Source: JBMNSK01 sp050945155 (GTDB lineage: Bacteria > Actinomycetota > Coriobacteriia > Coriobacteriales > Eggerthellaceae). From it: a stretch of 35,400 nucleotides of DNA. The stretch lies in the NCBI GenBank assembly GCA_050945155.1, contig JBMNSK010000012.1, positions 1-35,400 on the forward strand. The letters run 5' to 3'. Numbering within the stretch: the stretch's first letter is position 1; each line of letters opens with the position of its first letter. Shown here piece after piece: positions 24,743 to 33,605 of the stretch. The translations under genes and the position numbers were made by a program. The notes beneath the pieces are model-generated. The model had not been told where the DNA came from. It did not search any database and was given only the letters and a program-made list of their open reading frames with translations.

Positions 24743-25341
24743 AGCAGACCCTTCGTTGAAGGAAGCGCATCCTGTGCACGTGGGTCGAGTTCGCAGGCTT
24801 CACGCATAACACGCGCACATGACTTGAAGCAGGCTTCAATGATGTGGTGCGTATTTTCACCTGCAAATGACTTAAGGTGTAGGGTCAGACGCGCATTCCT
24901 TGCAAAGGCTATGAAAAATTCCTTAGCGAGCTGCGAGTCAAACGCCCCAAGCATGGTCTGAACCAGCTCAACATCCCAGCACAAAAGCCCCCGTCCCGAA
25001 ATATCAACGGCAGCAAGAACCAGCGCTTCATCCATCGGCAAGGCAAGCGAGGCAAAACGGCGAATGCCACGTTTATCTCCAAGCGCTTCGTCAAATGCTT
25101 GACCTAGAACAATACCGACATCTTCAACCGTGTGATGTGCGTCTACTTCAAGATCGCCTTCAGCTTTTACCCGTAAGTCAAAAAGACCATGTCGACCAAA
25201 GGCTTCGAGCATGTGGTCGAAAAAGCCGATACCGGTAGAAATATCGGTCTTTCCACTACCATCAAGGTCTAAAGAAACTTCAATAGAGGTCTCTTTTGTC
25301 TTTCTTGAAATGTCTACTTTTCGATTGCTTGTATCACTCAT
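24739..25341 (-). CDS. hisB: imidazoleglycerol-phosphate dehydratase
   Basis: 200 residues, manganese-dependent dehydratase of histidine synthesis. The three metal-binding motifs are present: GFFDHMLEAF, DAHHTVEDVG and ENTHHIIEACF. It is the monofunctional dehydratase, without the N-terminal histidinol-phosphatase domain found in enteric HisB. AAGGATT precedes the ATG. It lies 23 bases after hisC and overlaps hisH. Confidence 0.97.
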   Translation of the reverse strand: MSDTSNRKVDISRKTKETSIEVSLDLDGSGKTDISTGIGFFDHMLEAFGRHGLFDLRVKAEGDLEVDAHHTVEDVGIVLGQAFDEALGDKRGIRRFASLALPMDEALVLAAVDISGRGLLCWDVELVQTMLGAFDSQLAKEFFIAFARNARLTLHLKSFAGENTHHIIEACFKSCARVMREACELDPRAQDALPSTKGLL

Positions 25342-25364
25342 CTTTAATCCTTACCAAGCATCTT

Positions 25365-26429
25365 TTAAGCCATTGCATCTACAATAGCAGTTAGTTCTGC
25401 AATGAACCGATCATTCTCATCCGGTTGTCCAACTGAAACACGCAGGCAGTCTTTCAGATAAGGTGCCTGAGAGAAATCGCGAATTAATATGCCCCGGTTG
25501 AAGAGCTCTTGCCATACCGCTCCTGCGTTCTTGACGTAGAAAAGCAAGTAGTTCGCACGCGACGGATAGACCCGCACCCCACGAATGCTGTTTAGCGCAT
25601 CGAAAAGGCGGCCGCGCTCTTGAATAATTTCTTCAATACCCGGGTTAAAAGCTTCACGATTTTCAAAGACCACGCGCGCGATTGCCTGAGATACCGCATC
25701 GACCGAATAGGGCTGGCGCACCTTGATAAGTTCGCGAATAAGATTTTCAGAACCCATGAGGTATCCGATACGACATCCCGCCAAACAATATGCCTTCGAA
25801 AAGGTTCTCAAAATAAGAAGGTTGTCATATCGATCCAAAAGCGGGCGCACACTTTCTTGAGCAAACTCAAAGTAAGCCTCGTCTGCAAGCACCAAAGCAT
25901 CCGAGGTCTTTAGAACCTGCTCTATAAATTCCGGTCGCGCCAAATCACCGCTGGGATTATTCGGCGACGTAATAATGGTGTAGTTTATATCCCCGGCGCC
26001 GAGGCGCTTTAAGATAGCCTCTTCGTCTAAGCGGTAATCTGGCTTGCGTGGTACCGAAACCACGGTTGTATTGCAGAGCTGCGCATGGTTGACATAGACC
26101 GAAAACGCCGGCGGAAAGGTGAGGAATTTCCTATTCGGTCCTCCCCACGCGAGAGCAATATCGAATAAGAGCTCGTCTCCCCCGTTACCGAGTAAAATCT
26201 GGTTTCGACTAAGCCCTTGGTCTTCGGCAATCATATCGCGCAGATCGTTTGCAAGCGGGTCGGGATAGCGATTCATAGGAACCTGACTTACGGCATCAAG
26301 AACCTGAGCTTTAACTTCTGTAGGCAAAGACCGCGTATTTTCATTCGCCGAAAGCATAACCTCGGCAGGCAGATACTTCGGATCATAGGGAGTCAAGTCA
26401 GCCAGTTGAGGTGCTGATGGATTTACCAT
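25365..26429 (-). CDS. hisC: histidinol-phosphate aminotransferase
   Basis: 354 residues, PLP-dependent fold-type I enzyme converting imidazole acetol phosphate to histidinol phosphate. The PLP lysine is Lys212 in RTFSKAYCLAGCRIGYL; the LLGNGGDELL phosphate loop, SPNNPSG and ADEAYFEF are typical. The ATG at 26429 is chosen because AGGGGGGA precedes it, it is 13 bases after the hisD stop, and it matches family length; the frame is open further up but lies within hisD. Confidence 0.96.
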   Translation of the reverse strand: MVNPSAPQLADLTPYDPKYLPAEVMLSANENTRSLPTEVKAQVLDAVSQVPMNRYPDPLANDLRDMIAEDQGLSRNQILLGNGGDELLFDIALAWGGPNRKFLTFPPAFSVYVNHAQLCNTTVVSVPRKPDYRLDEEAILKRLGAGDINYTIITSPNNPSGDLARPEFIEQVLKTSDALVLADEAYFEFAQESVRPLLDRYDNLLILRTFSKAYCLAGCRIGYLMGSENLIRELIKVRQPYSVDAVSQAIARVVFENREAFNPGIEEIIQERGRLFDALNSIRGVRVYPSRANYLLFYVKNAGAVWQELFNRGILIRDFSQAPYLKDCLRVSVGQPDENDRFIAELTAIVDAMA

Positions 26430-26442
26430 AATCGCATCCCCC

Positions 26443-27732
26443 CTAGCCTTCGGCGCGTTCTTTGCGTACTTCGACACTGCGCGCATGCGCCCAAAGCCCT
26501 TCATGGCGCGCAAGGCGCATGATGGCATCGGCATCTTGAGCCAACGCCTGAGGACTATATTTGATGACGCTCGACTTCTTAACGAATTCATCGACAGACA
26601 GTGGTGAGGCATAGCGAGCAGTTCCGCCGGTAGGCAAGGTATGATTCGGACCGGCCACATAGTCGCCAACCGCCTCCGGTGTCCAAGCCCCGATGAATAT
26701 GGCTCCAGCATTATGTACCATGCCGAGTGCATCCATTGCACCTTCAAAGTGCAGCTCAAGGTGCTCGGGCGCAATAAGGTTCACCGCACCCATGGCCTGA
26801 GCAAGGTCGTTGCAAATAACGATAAGACCTTGGTCGCGCAGTGATGCGAGAGTGATGTCAGAACGCGAGCTTGCCTTCATTTCCTCATCAATATTGCGCT
26901 CTACCTCATCGGCATATTCTTCTGAATAGGTCACTAAATAGCACGTTGCGAGCGGGTCATGCTCAGCCTGCGCCATAAGGTCGATAGCAACCATCTGCGG
27001 GTCGGCAGATTCGTCAGCAACGACACAAACCTCAGAAGGCCCCGCTATCATATCGATTCCCACATCACCAGAGACAATCTTTTTTGCAGCCGCAACAAAA
27101 GCGTTTCCAGGACCAGTAATCTTAGCAACCGGGTCGATGGATTCGGTACCGTATGCCAGAGCAGCAATGGCTTGTGCGCCTCCAATGGAATAAATTTCAG
27201 TTACTCCTGCGATTTGTGCTGCCTTCAAAATAACGGGATCAAGACTTCCATCCTTGGTAGGAGGTGTCACGCAAGCAATGCGCTCCACACCAGCAACTGA
27301 AGCAGGAATCGCATTCATCAAAACGGTGGACGGATAGAGAGCTCGACCGCCAGGAACATAGATGCCGACCGACTCAATCGGTGTCACTTTTGACCCGACA
27401 AGCGCGCCGTCTTCCCGTACGAAAAACCAGCTCTGTTGCTTTTGACGCTCATGAAAATCACGGATTTGGCGTTCAGCCAAAAGAAGTGCTTCTTCTGTTT
27501 CCTTATCAACCTGCGCTACTGCAGCGTCGATTTTTTCCTGCGGAACACGAAAATCCTTAAGGGACACGCCATCGAAACGTTCAGTGTACTCGCGCAAAGC
27601 AGCGTCGCCAGCTTCACGTACGTGAGCCACAATCTCCGTCGCGGCACTCAGGGCTTTTTCATTGAAAGCACCCGTGCGCTTCAGATGAGACTGCGAGAAA
27701 ACTTCACCAGGATTTAGTACAACACGTCTCAT
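26443..27732 (-). CDS. hisD: histidinol dehydrogenase
   Basis: 429 residues; zinc enzyme that oxidises histidinol to histidine in two NAD-dependent steps. Family motifs include GGRALYPSTVLMN, ITGPGNAFVAAAK, DMIAGPSEV, the AQAEHDP catalytic region and APEHLELHFE. The ATG at 27732 has GGAGGG about 9 bases upstream and lies 5 bases after the hisZG stop; an ATG ten codons higher would overlap hisZG and has no better site. Confidence 0.97.
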   Translation of the reverse strand: MRRVVLNPGEVFSQSHLKRTGAFNEKALSAATEIVAHVREAGDAALREYTERFDGVSLKDFRVPQEKIDAAVAQVDKETEEALLLAERQIRDFHERQKQQSWFFVREDGALVGSKVTPIESVGIYVPGGRALYPSTVLMNAIPASVAGVERIACVTPPTKDGSLDPVILKAAQIAGVTEIYSIGGAQAIAALAYGTESIDPVAKITGPGNAFVAAAKKIVSGDVGIDMIAGPSEVCVVADESADPQMVAIDLMAQAEHDPLATCYLVTYSEEYADEVERNIDEEMKASSRSDITLASLRDQGLIVICNDLAQAMGAVNLIAPEHLELHFEGAMDALGMVHNAGAIFIGAWTPEAVGDYVAGPNHTLPTGGTARYASPLSVDEFVKKSSVIKYSPQALAQDADAIMRLARHEGLWAHARSVEVRKERAEG

Positions 27733-27737
27733 AATTG

Positions 27738-29399
27738 CTATCCCTCCTTCTTTGACACGCACGCCGCAAGTTTCTCTGCAAGATCTTGAATACGTGCGTC
27801 AGTACGAAATGCGCAAGTGTTCGCAAAGAACCGGGCCGTCGATGATAAAACTTCATCGACTACCACGAGATTATTCTCACGCAAGGTTGTTCCCGTTGCG
27901 GTGATATCTACAATTCGTTCAGCAATTCCAGTAAGCGGTGCAAGCTCAATATTGCCATGCAACTTTACAATCTCTACCTGCGTACCAGCCTTTGCGTAGT
28001 AGGCGGCTGTGATACGCGGATACTTTGTTGCCACGCGAATGGAGCCGAGTTTTTCGTAGTGGTCCTCGATTTGTTTACGGGACCCATCGGGTTCGGCAAC
28101 CACAAAACGGCAGGAACCGAAGTTCAAGTCGACCAGCTCTATCACATCAGGATTGGCCTCTAAGAGGGAATCCTCACCGCAGATGCCACAGTCCGCTGCG
28201 CCTGTTTCAACAAAGACCGGTGCATCGGTTGGGCGCACAATGATGTAGTCGACGCCGGGGTTGCTAATAATGAGCATGCGACCCGGATTATCAAGACCTG
28301 TCACGTCGAGGCCCGCAGCTTCGAGTGTTGCAATGGTATCGGCATTAAGCGAACCTTTCGGTATCGCAATGCGCAGCGGACGGTCTTGGTCTGACTCAAA
28401 CGAAGCAGCGGCCATCGTTTCTTCAAGGAAGAACGCAAATCCAGCTGCGGGTCGGTCTTCGCCATAAGCGCCGAGCGTCTTGTCATAACGTCCACCACTT
28501 CCCAGTGACCGTCCAAATCCGAAAGAATTAGCCTGAAAAACGATACCTGTGTAATAGTCAAACGAACTCATGACTGAAAAATCAACCATGAGGCAAGATT
28601 CAAGTCCTGCATCAACAAGCAAGTCATAGGTCTTTTCAAAATCATCCAGGCCATCTTCGCAACCCAAAGGAGCAACAAGGTCACGTACCTTATCAATTGC
28701 CTCGCGACTACCCCGAATGCGCGGAAGAGAACGGATGGCAGAAGCAAAGACCGGTGCTGCCGGAGCAAATGACTTTGCATCACTACCTTCTGGTTTATAG
28801 CCAGCATCAGTCAAAGTATCAATTTCGACGAAATTCGAATCATGGAAGGCATCGAGTATCGCCTGAACCCATGCAGGACCCGCCCCACTTGCCTCCAAGA
28901 GAGCACGTAAAACACCGACTGTAGCAAGCGAGAGGGTAAACCTTGAAACTCCCGTGATCTTGAGCGCTTCTGCTAAAAGTGTAATCACCTCTGCATCTGC
29001 GCGGGGGCCTTCCTCACCAATACATTCGATACCAATCTGGGTTTGCTCTCGTGCCGCAGCTTGTACCAAACCAGCCGCCTCGCGGTACACACGCTGCTTA
29101 TAACGGAAACGAAAAGGACCCGGTTTAGACTTCAGTCGGGTCGCACACATGCGTGCAACCTGCAAAGTAACATCGGGACGCATTGCCAAAAGATCGCCCT
29201 GTGCATCAAAGAACTTGAATGGTGACCCCGGAATTCTGCCACCAGCCTCCAAGACGGACATCATTTCAAGCGACGGCGTTTCAATGGGCTCATAACCAGC
29301 CGACGCAAACGCGGCCTGCACCTCTTGCTCAATGATTTCACGAGCTCGTGCCTCGCTCGGCAGCACGTCACGAAAACCTTGAGGAGTTATATAGTCCAT
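27738..29399 (-). CDS. hisZG: HisZ-HisG fusion: ATP phosphoribosyltransferase, regulatory plus catalytic
   Basis: 553 residues, first step of histidine synthesis (ATP plus PRPP). Residues 1-330 are a HisZ domain, a histidyl-tRNA-synthetase-like regulator: MDYITPQGFRDVLP, RFRYKQRVYRE and GSGGRYD. Residues about 341-553 are a short-form HisG: LRIAIPKGSLN, GAADCGICGEDSL and the PRPP loop DITATGTTLRENNL. The two are normally separate proteins forming a hetero-octamer. Linker 331-340 is short and acidic, and there is no internal stop. The ATG at 29399 follows GGGAAGGA; an ATG 13 codons higher lacks a site and overlaps the operator region. It leads the his operon. Confidence 0.94.
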   Translation of the reverse strand: MDYITPQGFRDVLPSEARAREIIEQEVQAAFASAGYEPIETPSLEMMSVLEAGGRIPGSPFKFFDAQGDLLAMRPDVTLQVARMCATRLKSKPGPFRFRYKQRVYREAAGLVQAAAREQTQIGIECIGEEGPRADAEVITLLAEALKITGVSRFTLSLATVGVLRALLEASGAGPAWVQAILDAFHDSNFVEIDTLTDAGYKPEGSDAKSFAPAAPVFASAIRSLPRIRGSREAIDKVRDLVAPLGCEDGLDDFEKTYDLLVDAGLESCLMVDFSVMSSFDYYTGIVFQANSFGFGRSLGSGGRYDKTLGAYGEDRPAAGFAFFLEETMAAASFESDQDRPLRIAIPKGSLNADTIATLEAAGLDVTGLDNPGRMLIISNPGVDYIIVRPTDAPVFVETGAADCGICGEDSLLEANPDVIELVDLNFGSCRFVVAEPDGSRKQIEDHYEKLGSIRVATKYPRITAAYYAKAGTQVEIVKLHGNIELAPLTGIAERIVDITATGTTLRENNLVVVDEVLSSTARFFANTCAFRTDARIQDLAEKLAACVSKKEG

Positions 29400-29439
29400 C
29401 TTCCTTCCCTCTTCTCGTTTCTCGGTCGTTCCGGTCATT

Positions 29440-29467
29440 ACTTTAGCACGCTAGAGCGCTAAAGCAA
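29440..29467 (-). promoter_or_regulatory. his-operon promoter overlapped by a 24-bp dyad operator
   Basis: On the minus strand TTGCTT (29462-29467) and TAAAGT (29440-29445) are 16 bases apart. The bases between and overlapping them form a near-perfect dyad at 29441-29464: CTTTAGC-N3-CTAG-N3-GCTAAAG, 16 of 20 arm bases paired around a central CTAG. This is the geometry of a repressor site. It lies 41 bases upstream of hisZG. A TrpR/YerC-family histidine regulator would be one candidate (inference). Confidence 0.6.
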
Positions 29468-29510
29468 GGCTTTCCTTTGAAATATTTTTTTCTTCATAGA
29501 AGGCACAAGC

Positions 29511-30521
29511 TTAGAACAGCGAGGCCGTAAATGGTTCGAAATGATAATCACAAATAACCTCCCCCTCAAAGAGGTTAATCTGGTGCGACTCCCAGTCTTT
29601 TATTGGAACTATGAAGTTCATATCATGTTGGTTGAAGATGAGGCAGGCTCCCACCATGCCAACACAGAGTCCTCCGCAGGCATCATCGGCTCCTTCAGCA
29701 ATCTGCAAGTCATCTGAGGAAGGAGCAGGGCCCGAAAAGTATGTCGAAGAAAAATCAAGGACGGGCTCTGATATGAGGAACCCACAGTCGCGAAGAGAAT
29801 CGTTCTTTGAGAGATAGTCTACGAGTGTTTTCAGTGTTGCCTGAGCCTCATGTACATCGTAGCTTTCCTCGGCTAAGAGGTTTGTCTTTTTTGATAGACG
29901 CATGGTCTCAAGAATCCCCTCTTGGGCACAAAGAGCTGCCTCGAGTTTTCGCGCGTCATAGGCATTCTCAAAACGACCAACAATCTGTGCTGCCCGAGCA
30001 CCCTGCTCTAACAGGCGTGCATACCCACGATCAGCCGCAGAGATGCCGGCCTTTACATACTGAGGCGAGAAATAGGCAAGGTAGGTGAAATGAGGCCGCA
30101 GATTGTAGGCACGCTGCTGGGGAGAAACTACGTCCGCATAGTAGAAAGATGGATTGAAACCTGTAGCCTCCATGCAGGCGGGACAGATATTTTCTTTCGA
30201 GTCGCTTGGGAGCTCAATTTCAAGCGGACAAAGACTTCGAAGGTGAGTATCGAGGTCATAGCGGCCAATACAATACCGAGGTTCAAGCTTTTTAAGCGAA
30301 AAGGTTTTGCCTAAGGGTTGGTAGTAGATAATTTCTTGCGCATCAAGGTCATTGACGCGCAAGAACGGTTCGTCCTTATATCCGTATCCAGAAAAAACCA
30401 GACGATGCGAAGACTTCCACTGCGTCATTATTGGTCTTCCCCATTCAAAAGTTTCAAAGTCTTTGTTAACCTCATTCTCTGCGCCAAATAAGCCTTCAAG
30501 ATCTCTGCTCTTATTCTGCAT
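29511..30521 (-). CDS. DUF2797 protein
   Basis: 336 residues, function unknown. Four cysteines, Cys84 (RYCIG), Cys98 (LCPLE) and Cys113/Cys116 (CPAC), may bind zinc. Around 144-194 the DUF2797 core is seen: HFTYLAYFSP, VKAGIS, RLLEQGARAAQIVG and DARKLE, a GIY-YIG-like arrangement of Tyr, Gly-Ile, Arg and Glu. The ATG at 30521 overlaps the gatB stop by 11 bases, so it is likely the last gene of gatCAB-DUF2797; a GTG further up inside gatB has no ribosome site. The C-terminal 130 residues match nothing I recognise. Confidence 0.75.
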   Translation of the reverse strand: MQNKSRDLEGLFGAENEVNKDFETFEWGRPIMTQWKSSHRLVFSGYGYKDEPFLRVNDLDAQEIIYYQPLGKTFSLKKLEPRYCIGRYDLDTHLRSLCPLEIELPSDSKENICPACMEATGFNPSFYYADVVSPQQRAYNLRPHFTYLAYFSPQYVKAGISAADRGYARLLEQGARAAQIVGRFENAYDARKLEAALCAQEGILETMRLSKKTNLLAEESYDVHEAQATLKTLVDYLSKNDSLRDCGFLISEPVLDFSSTYFSGPAPSSDDLQIAEGADDACGGLCVGMVGACLIFNQHDMNFIVPIKDWESHQINLFEGEVICDYHFEPFTASLF

Positions 30522-32091
30522 CCAGCTTCTGAGCAAGGAGCTGGTTAATGAGCTTCGGATTGCCCTGGCCACGCATTTCTTTCATGCACTGACCAACAAA
30601 GAAACCGAGTAGGCCCTTCTTACCGCCACGATACTGGTCAACTTTATCAGGATTTTCAGCCAATACCTTTTCGATAACTGCTTCAATAGCACCGGTATCA
30701 GAGACCTGCTTCATTCCACGTTCTTCAACGATGATGGAAGGGTCTTTATCTTCGTCGAGGACAGCGGCAAAAACTTCCTTCGCTTGTTTTGAAGAGATGG
30801 CATCGCTTGCAATGAGGCCCACCAGGTCAACAGCACGTTGGGCAGTCAATGCCGTGTCTTCTAAGTCCACATCGGGATGAGCATTTAGGTAGGCAGTGAC
30901 ATCGTTTAAAAGCAAGTTTGCCAAAGGTTTCGCAAGCTTTCTTGCCTCTTTGCCCGCAATCTGCATGGCGGCTTCAAACAGGTTTGCACAGGCTTCGTTT
31001 CCTACCACATGACGGCCATCATAGTTCGAAAGCCCATACTCCTTCTCGAAACGACTCGCCTTTTCATCGGGAAGCTCCGGCAGCTTTGCACGTACGCTCT
31101 CAATGAAGTCATCGGATAAGTCAAAGGGAGCAAGGTCCGGTTCCGGGAAGAGTCGGTAGTCATCAGCTGTTTCCTTAACACGCATAACGATGGTACGTTT
31201 TGCCGTCGGGTCCCAGTGACGCGTTTCTTGATAGATTTGTCCGCCTTCTTCCAAAACTTGTGCCTGACGGCAAATCTCATAAGCTAAGCCGTCATGCAAG
31301 TTTTTAAAGCTGTTCATATTCTTTAGCTCGGTTTTGACGCCCAGCTTTTGAGAACCCCTCCGACGCAGGCTTACATTGCCGTCACAGCGCAGGGATCCTT
31401 CCTCCATTGAACAGTCTGAAATATGAATAGCCAAATAAATCTGGCGCAGTTTCTGCATAAAGAGACGCGCCTCTTCGGGGGTGCGCAAGTCGGGCTCGGT
31501 AACTAGCTCAATGAGCGGTGTTCCTGCACGGTTGTAATCCACAAGTGAATGAGTAGCCCCAGCAATACGCCCCTCATCGCCTCCGATGTGAATCATTTTG
31601 CCCGCATCTTCTTCCATATGAATACGGGTAATACCCACGTGAGCCGTATACCCCTCTTCAGTACGCACAACATTGCCGCGACTCTCACCAACGGCAAGGT
31701 CATCAATATCAACGCGCTCAGCAACACCCTTTGTGTCCACATTAAGGTCGAGATGCCCCCGCATACAAAAAGCAATGGGTCCCTGCGTTGTCTGGAAGTT
31801 TTTGGTCATATCGGGATACATATAGTTCTTGCGATAGAGCATAGAATGCTTCTCGATATCACAGTTTGTCGCAAGACCAGCTAAAACGATTGACTCAATA
31901 GCGGCCTTATTCGGTACCGGAAGGGCACCTGGCAGACCAAGGCAAACAGGGCAGGTATGCGTATTAGGCTCTGCGCCATATTCAAGCTTACATCCGCAGA
32001 ACATCTTGGTATTGAGGGTGGTAAGCTCCGCGTGAATCTCAAGTCCAATAACTGCTTCCCAGTCTTTCAGAACTTCTTCGAGCTTTTTCAT
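30511..32091 (-). CDS. gatB: Asp-tRNA(Asn)/Glu-tRNA(Gln) amidotransferase subunit B
   Basis: 526 residues; tRNA-binding kinase subunit that activates mischarged Glu-tRNA(Gln) or Asp-tRNA(Asn) for amidation. Motifs: AVIGLEIHAEL at the start, KNYMYPDMTKNFQ, DYNRAGTPLIELVTEPD, EGSLRCDGNVSLR, and a C-terminal YqeY-like tail domain (GLLGFFVGQCMKEMRGQGNP). The cradle domain cysteines are CGC and CPVC. Its ATG overlaps the gatA stop by 4 bases. Confidence 0.97.
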   Translation of the reverse strand: MKKLEEVLKDWEAVIGLEIHAELTTLNTKMFCGCKLEYGAEPNTHTCPVCLGLPGALPVPNKAAIESIVLAGLATNCDIEKHSMLYRKNYMYPDMTKNFQTTQGPIAFCMRGHLDLNVDTKGVAERVDIDDLAVGESRGNVVRTEEGYTAHVGITRIHMEEDAGKMIHIGGDEGRIAGATHSLVDYNRAGTPLIELVTEPDLRTPEEARLFMQKLRQIYLAIHISDCSMEEGSLRCDGNVSLRRRGSQKLGVKTELKNMNSFKNLHDGLAYEICRQAQVLEEGGQIYQETRHWDPTAKRTIVMRVKETADDYRLFPEPDLAPFDLSDDFIESVRAKLPELPDEKASRFEKEYGLSNYDGRHVVGNEACANLFEAAMQIAGKEARKLAKPLANLLLNDVTAYLNAHPDVDLEDTALTAQRAVDLVGLIASDAISSKQAKEVFAAVLDEDKDPSIIVEERGMKQVSDTGAIEAVIEKVLAENPDKVDQYRGGKKGLLGFFVGQCMKEMRGQGNPKLINQLLAQKLDAE

Positions 32092-33605
32092 GCCAGACCC
32101 CCCTTCTCGTCTGCGAAACCTTCTGGAATAAATAATGGGGCAATAGAAGCCTTGCCATATGCCTCTTCTAATGCAGCAGCTGCACGCAAGATGTTTTCAT
32201 CCTTGAACTGAGGACCGATGAGCTGTGCACCAACTGGCATATGAGACTGAGCTCCTAAGCCAATCGGCATGCTCAGGCCGCCGTTTCCCGCAATGTTAAT
32301 AGAGATGGTAAACATATCGGCAAGATACATCTCAGTTGGGTCAGATACCTCGCCGAGTTTAAAAGCCGTCCGGGGGCTTACCGGCGCCAAGATAACATCC
32401 ACTTTTTCAAACGCCCGGCGATAGTCTTGGGTAATAAGCGTTCTTACCTGTTGAGCAGGATAGTAATAGGTGTCATAAACCCCTGATGAAAGTAGGTAAG
32501 AACCGAGCATAATGCGCCTGCGCGCCTCGTCCCCAAAACCCTTGGCACGGCTTTCTTCATACTGTCCGCCCAGATCTGCATGCCCCGGAGCGCAATATCC
32601 GTAACGAACGGAGTCAAACCGTGCGAGGTTCGAAAACGCCTCGCAAGGACCTAGGACATAGTAGGCGCTCATGGCGGCTTGCGCGTTCGGCAGGGCCACC
32701 TCGACCAGTGTTGCGCCCATCGATTCAAGTTTAGAAGCTGCTTCTTCTATCTTCTCTTTGACTTCCGCCGTCAGACCTTGCGCGTCCATGAACTCACGGA
32801 CGATACCCACCTTTAATCCCTGGGCACCTTTTTCAAGATCCTTCGTGTAGTCAATATGCAAATCCTGGCTCGTGCAGTCAAAGCGGTCATGACCAGCAAT
32901 AGCGTCTAAGGTTAAAGCGGCATCCTCAACCGAACGTGAGAATGGTCCCACCTGGTCAAGCGAACTACCGAAAGCCACAATACCGGAACGCGAAACGCTA
33001 CCATAGCTCGGCTTAAAACCAATGACACCACAAAAACTTCCAGGCTGGCGAATAGACCCACCCGTGTCAGAACCAAGTGTTACCGTGCAAAGCCCACTTG
33101 CGACAGCAGCAGCACTTCCGCCAGAAGAACCGCCCGGCACCCGGTCTAAGTCCCACGGATTTTTCGTCGGACCAAATACCGAAGTTTCCGTTGAGGAACC
33201 AAACGCAAACTCATCCATGTTCAGTTTGCCCAGCGGAATGCCTCCCGCCTCAAGCGAACGCTTCACACAAGTTGCCGTATAGGGAGAAAGATAGTTTTCA
33301 AGCATCTTGGAAGCACAGGTTGTATGTGTGCCTTCAAGATTCATATTGTCTTTAAAGCCAATAGGCACACCCAGAAGTGGACCGAGTTCTTCTCCCTTTC
33401 CATCTGCAATGGCCTTGTCAATTTCGGACGCCTGGCGAAAAGCCATATCCTGCGTCAGTTCAATAAAGCAGTTAAGCTGCCCATCATATTTCTCAATGCG
33501 CTCAAAGGCATCGCGTGCGATATCGGCCGCAGAAAAATCCTTGCTGAGCAGACCTCGACGAATCTCGCCAATGTGCATGCAGGCAAAGTTTGAGGCAGTC
33601 ATCAT
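32088..33605 (-). CDS. gatA: Asp-tRNA(Asn)/Glu-tRNA(Gln) amidotransferase subunit A
   Basis: 505 residues, amidase-signature glutaminase subunit that releases ammonia for GatB. The Ser-cisSer-Lys triad appears complete: Lys85 in GVPIGFKDN, Ser160 in VPGGSSGGSA and Ser184 in SDTGGSIRQPG. It has the usual FKPSYGSVSR and DQVGPF segments. Two adjacent ATGs (33605 and 33602) follow AAGGAGG; the first overlaps the gatC stop by 1 base (TAATG). Confidence 0.97.
   Translation of the reverse strand: MMTASNFACMHIGEIRRGLLSKDFSAADIARDAFERIEKYDGQLNCFIELTQDMAFRQASEIDKAIADGKGEELGPLLGVPIGFKDNMNLEGTHTTCASKMLENYLSPYTATCVKRSLEAGGIPLGKLNMDEFAFGSSTETSVFGPTKNPWDLDRVPGGSSGGSAAAVASGLCTVTLGSDTGGSIRQPGSFCGVIGFKPSYGSVSRSGIVAFGSSLDQVGPFSRSVEDAALTLDAIAGHDRFDCTSQDLHIDYTKDLEKGAQGLKVGIVREFMDAQGLTAEVKEKIEEAASKLESMGATLVEVALPNAQAAMSAYYVLGPCEAFSNLARFDSVRYGYCAPGHADLGGQYEESRAKGFGDEARRRIMLGSYLLSSGVYDTYYYPAQQVRTLITQDYRRAFEKVDVILAPVSPRTAFKLGEVSDPTEMYLADMFTISINIAGNGGLSMPIGLGAQSHMPVGAQLIGPQFKDENILRAAAALEEAYGKASIAPLFIPEGFADEKGGLA

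Noticed and set aside
26430..26774. An extended N-terminus of hisC reaching back into hisD
   Set aside because: Those residues come from the hisD antiframe, do not resemble HisC, and the ATG at 26429 has a good ribosome site.
29441..29464. A CIRCE (HrcA) element
   Set aside because: It shares TTAGC and GCTAA ends with CIRCE but has the wrong spacing and inner bases, and no heat-shock gene is adjacent.
29400..29510. A his-operon T-box or histidine leader-peptide attenuator
   Set aside because: The gap is only about 110 bases, with no run of His codons and no T-box sequence; the dyad operator is a better explanation.
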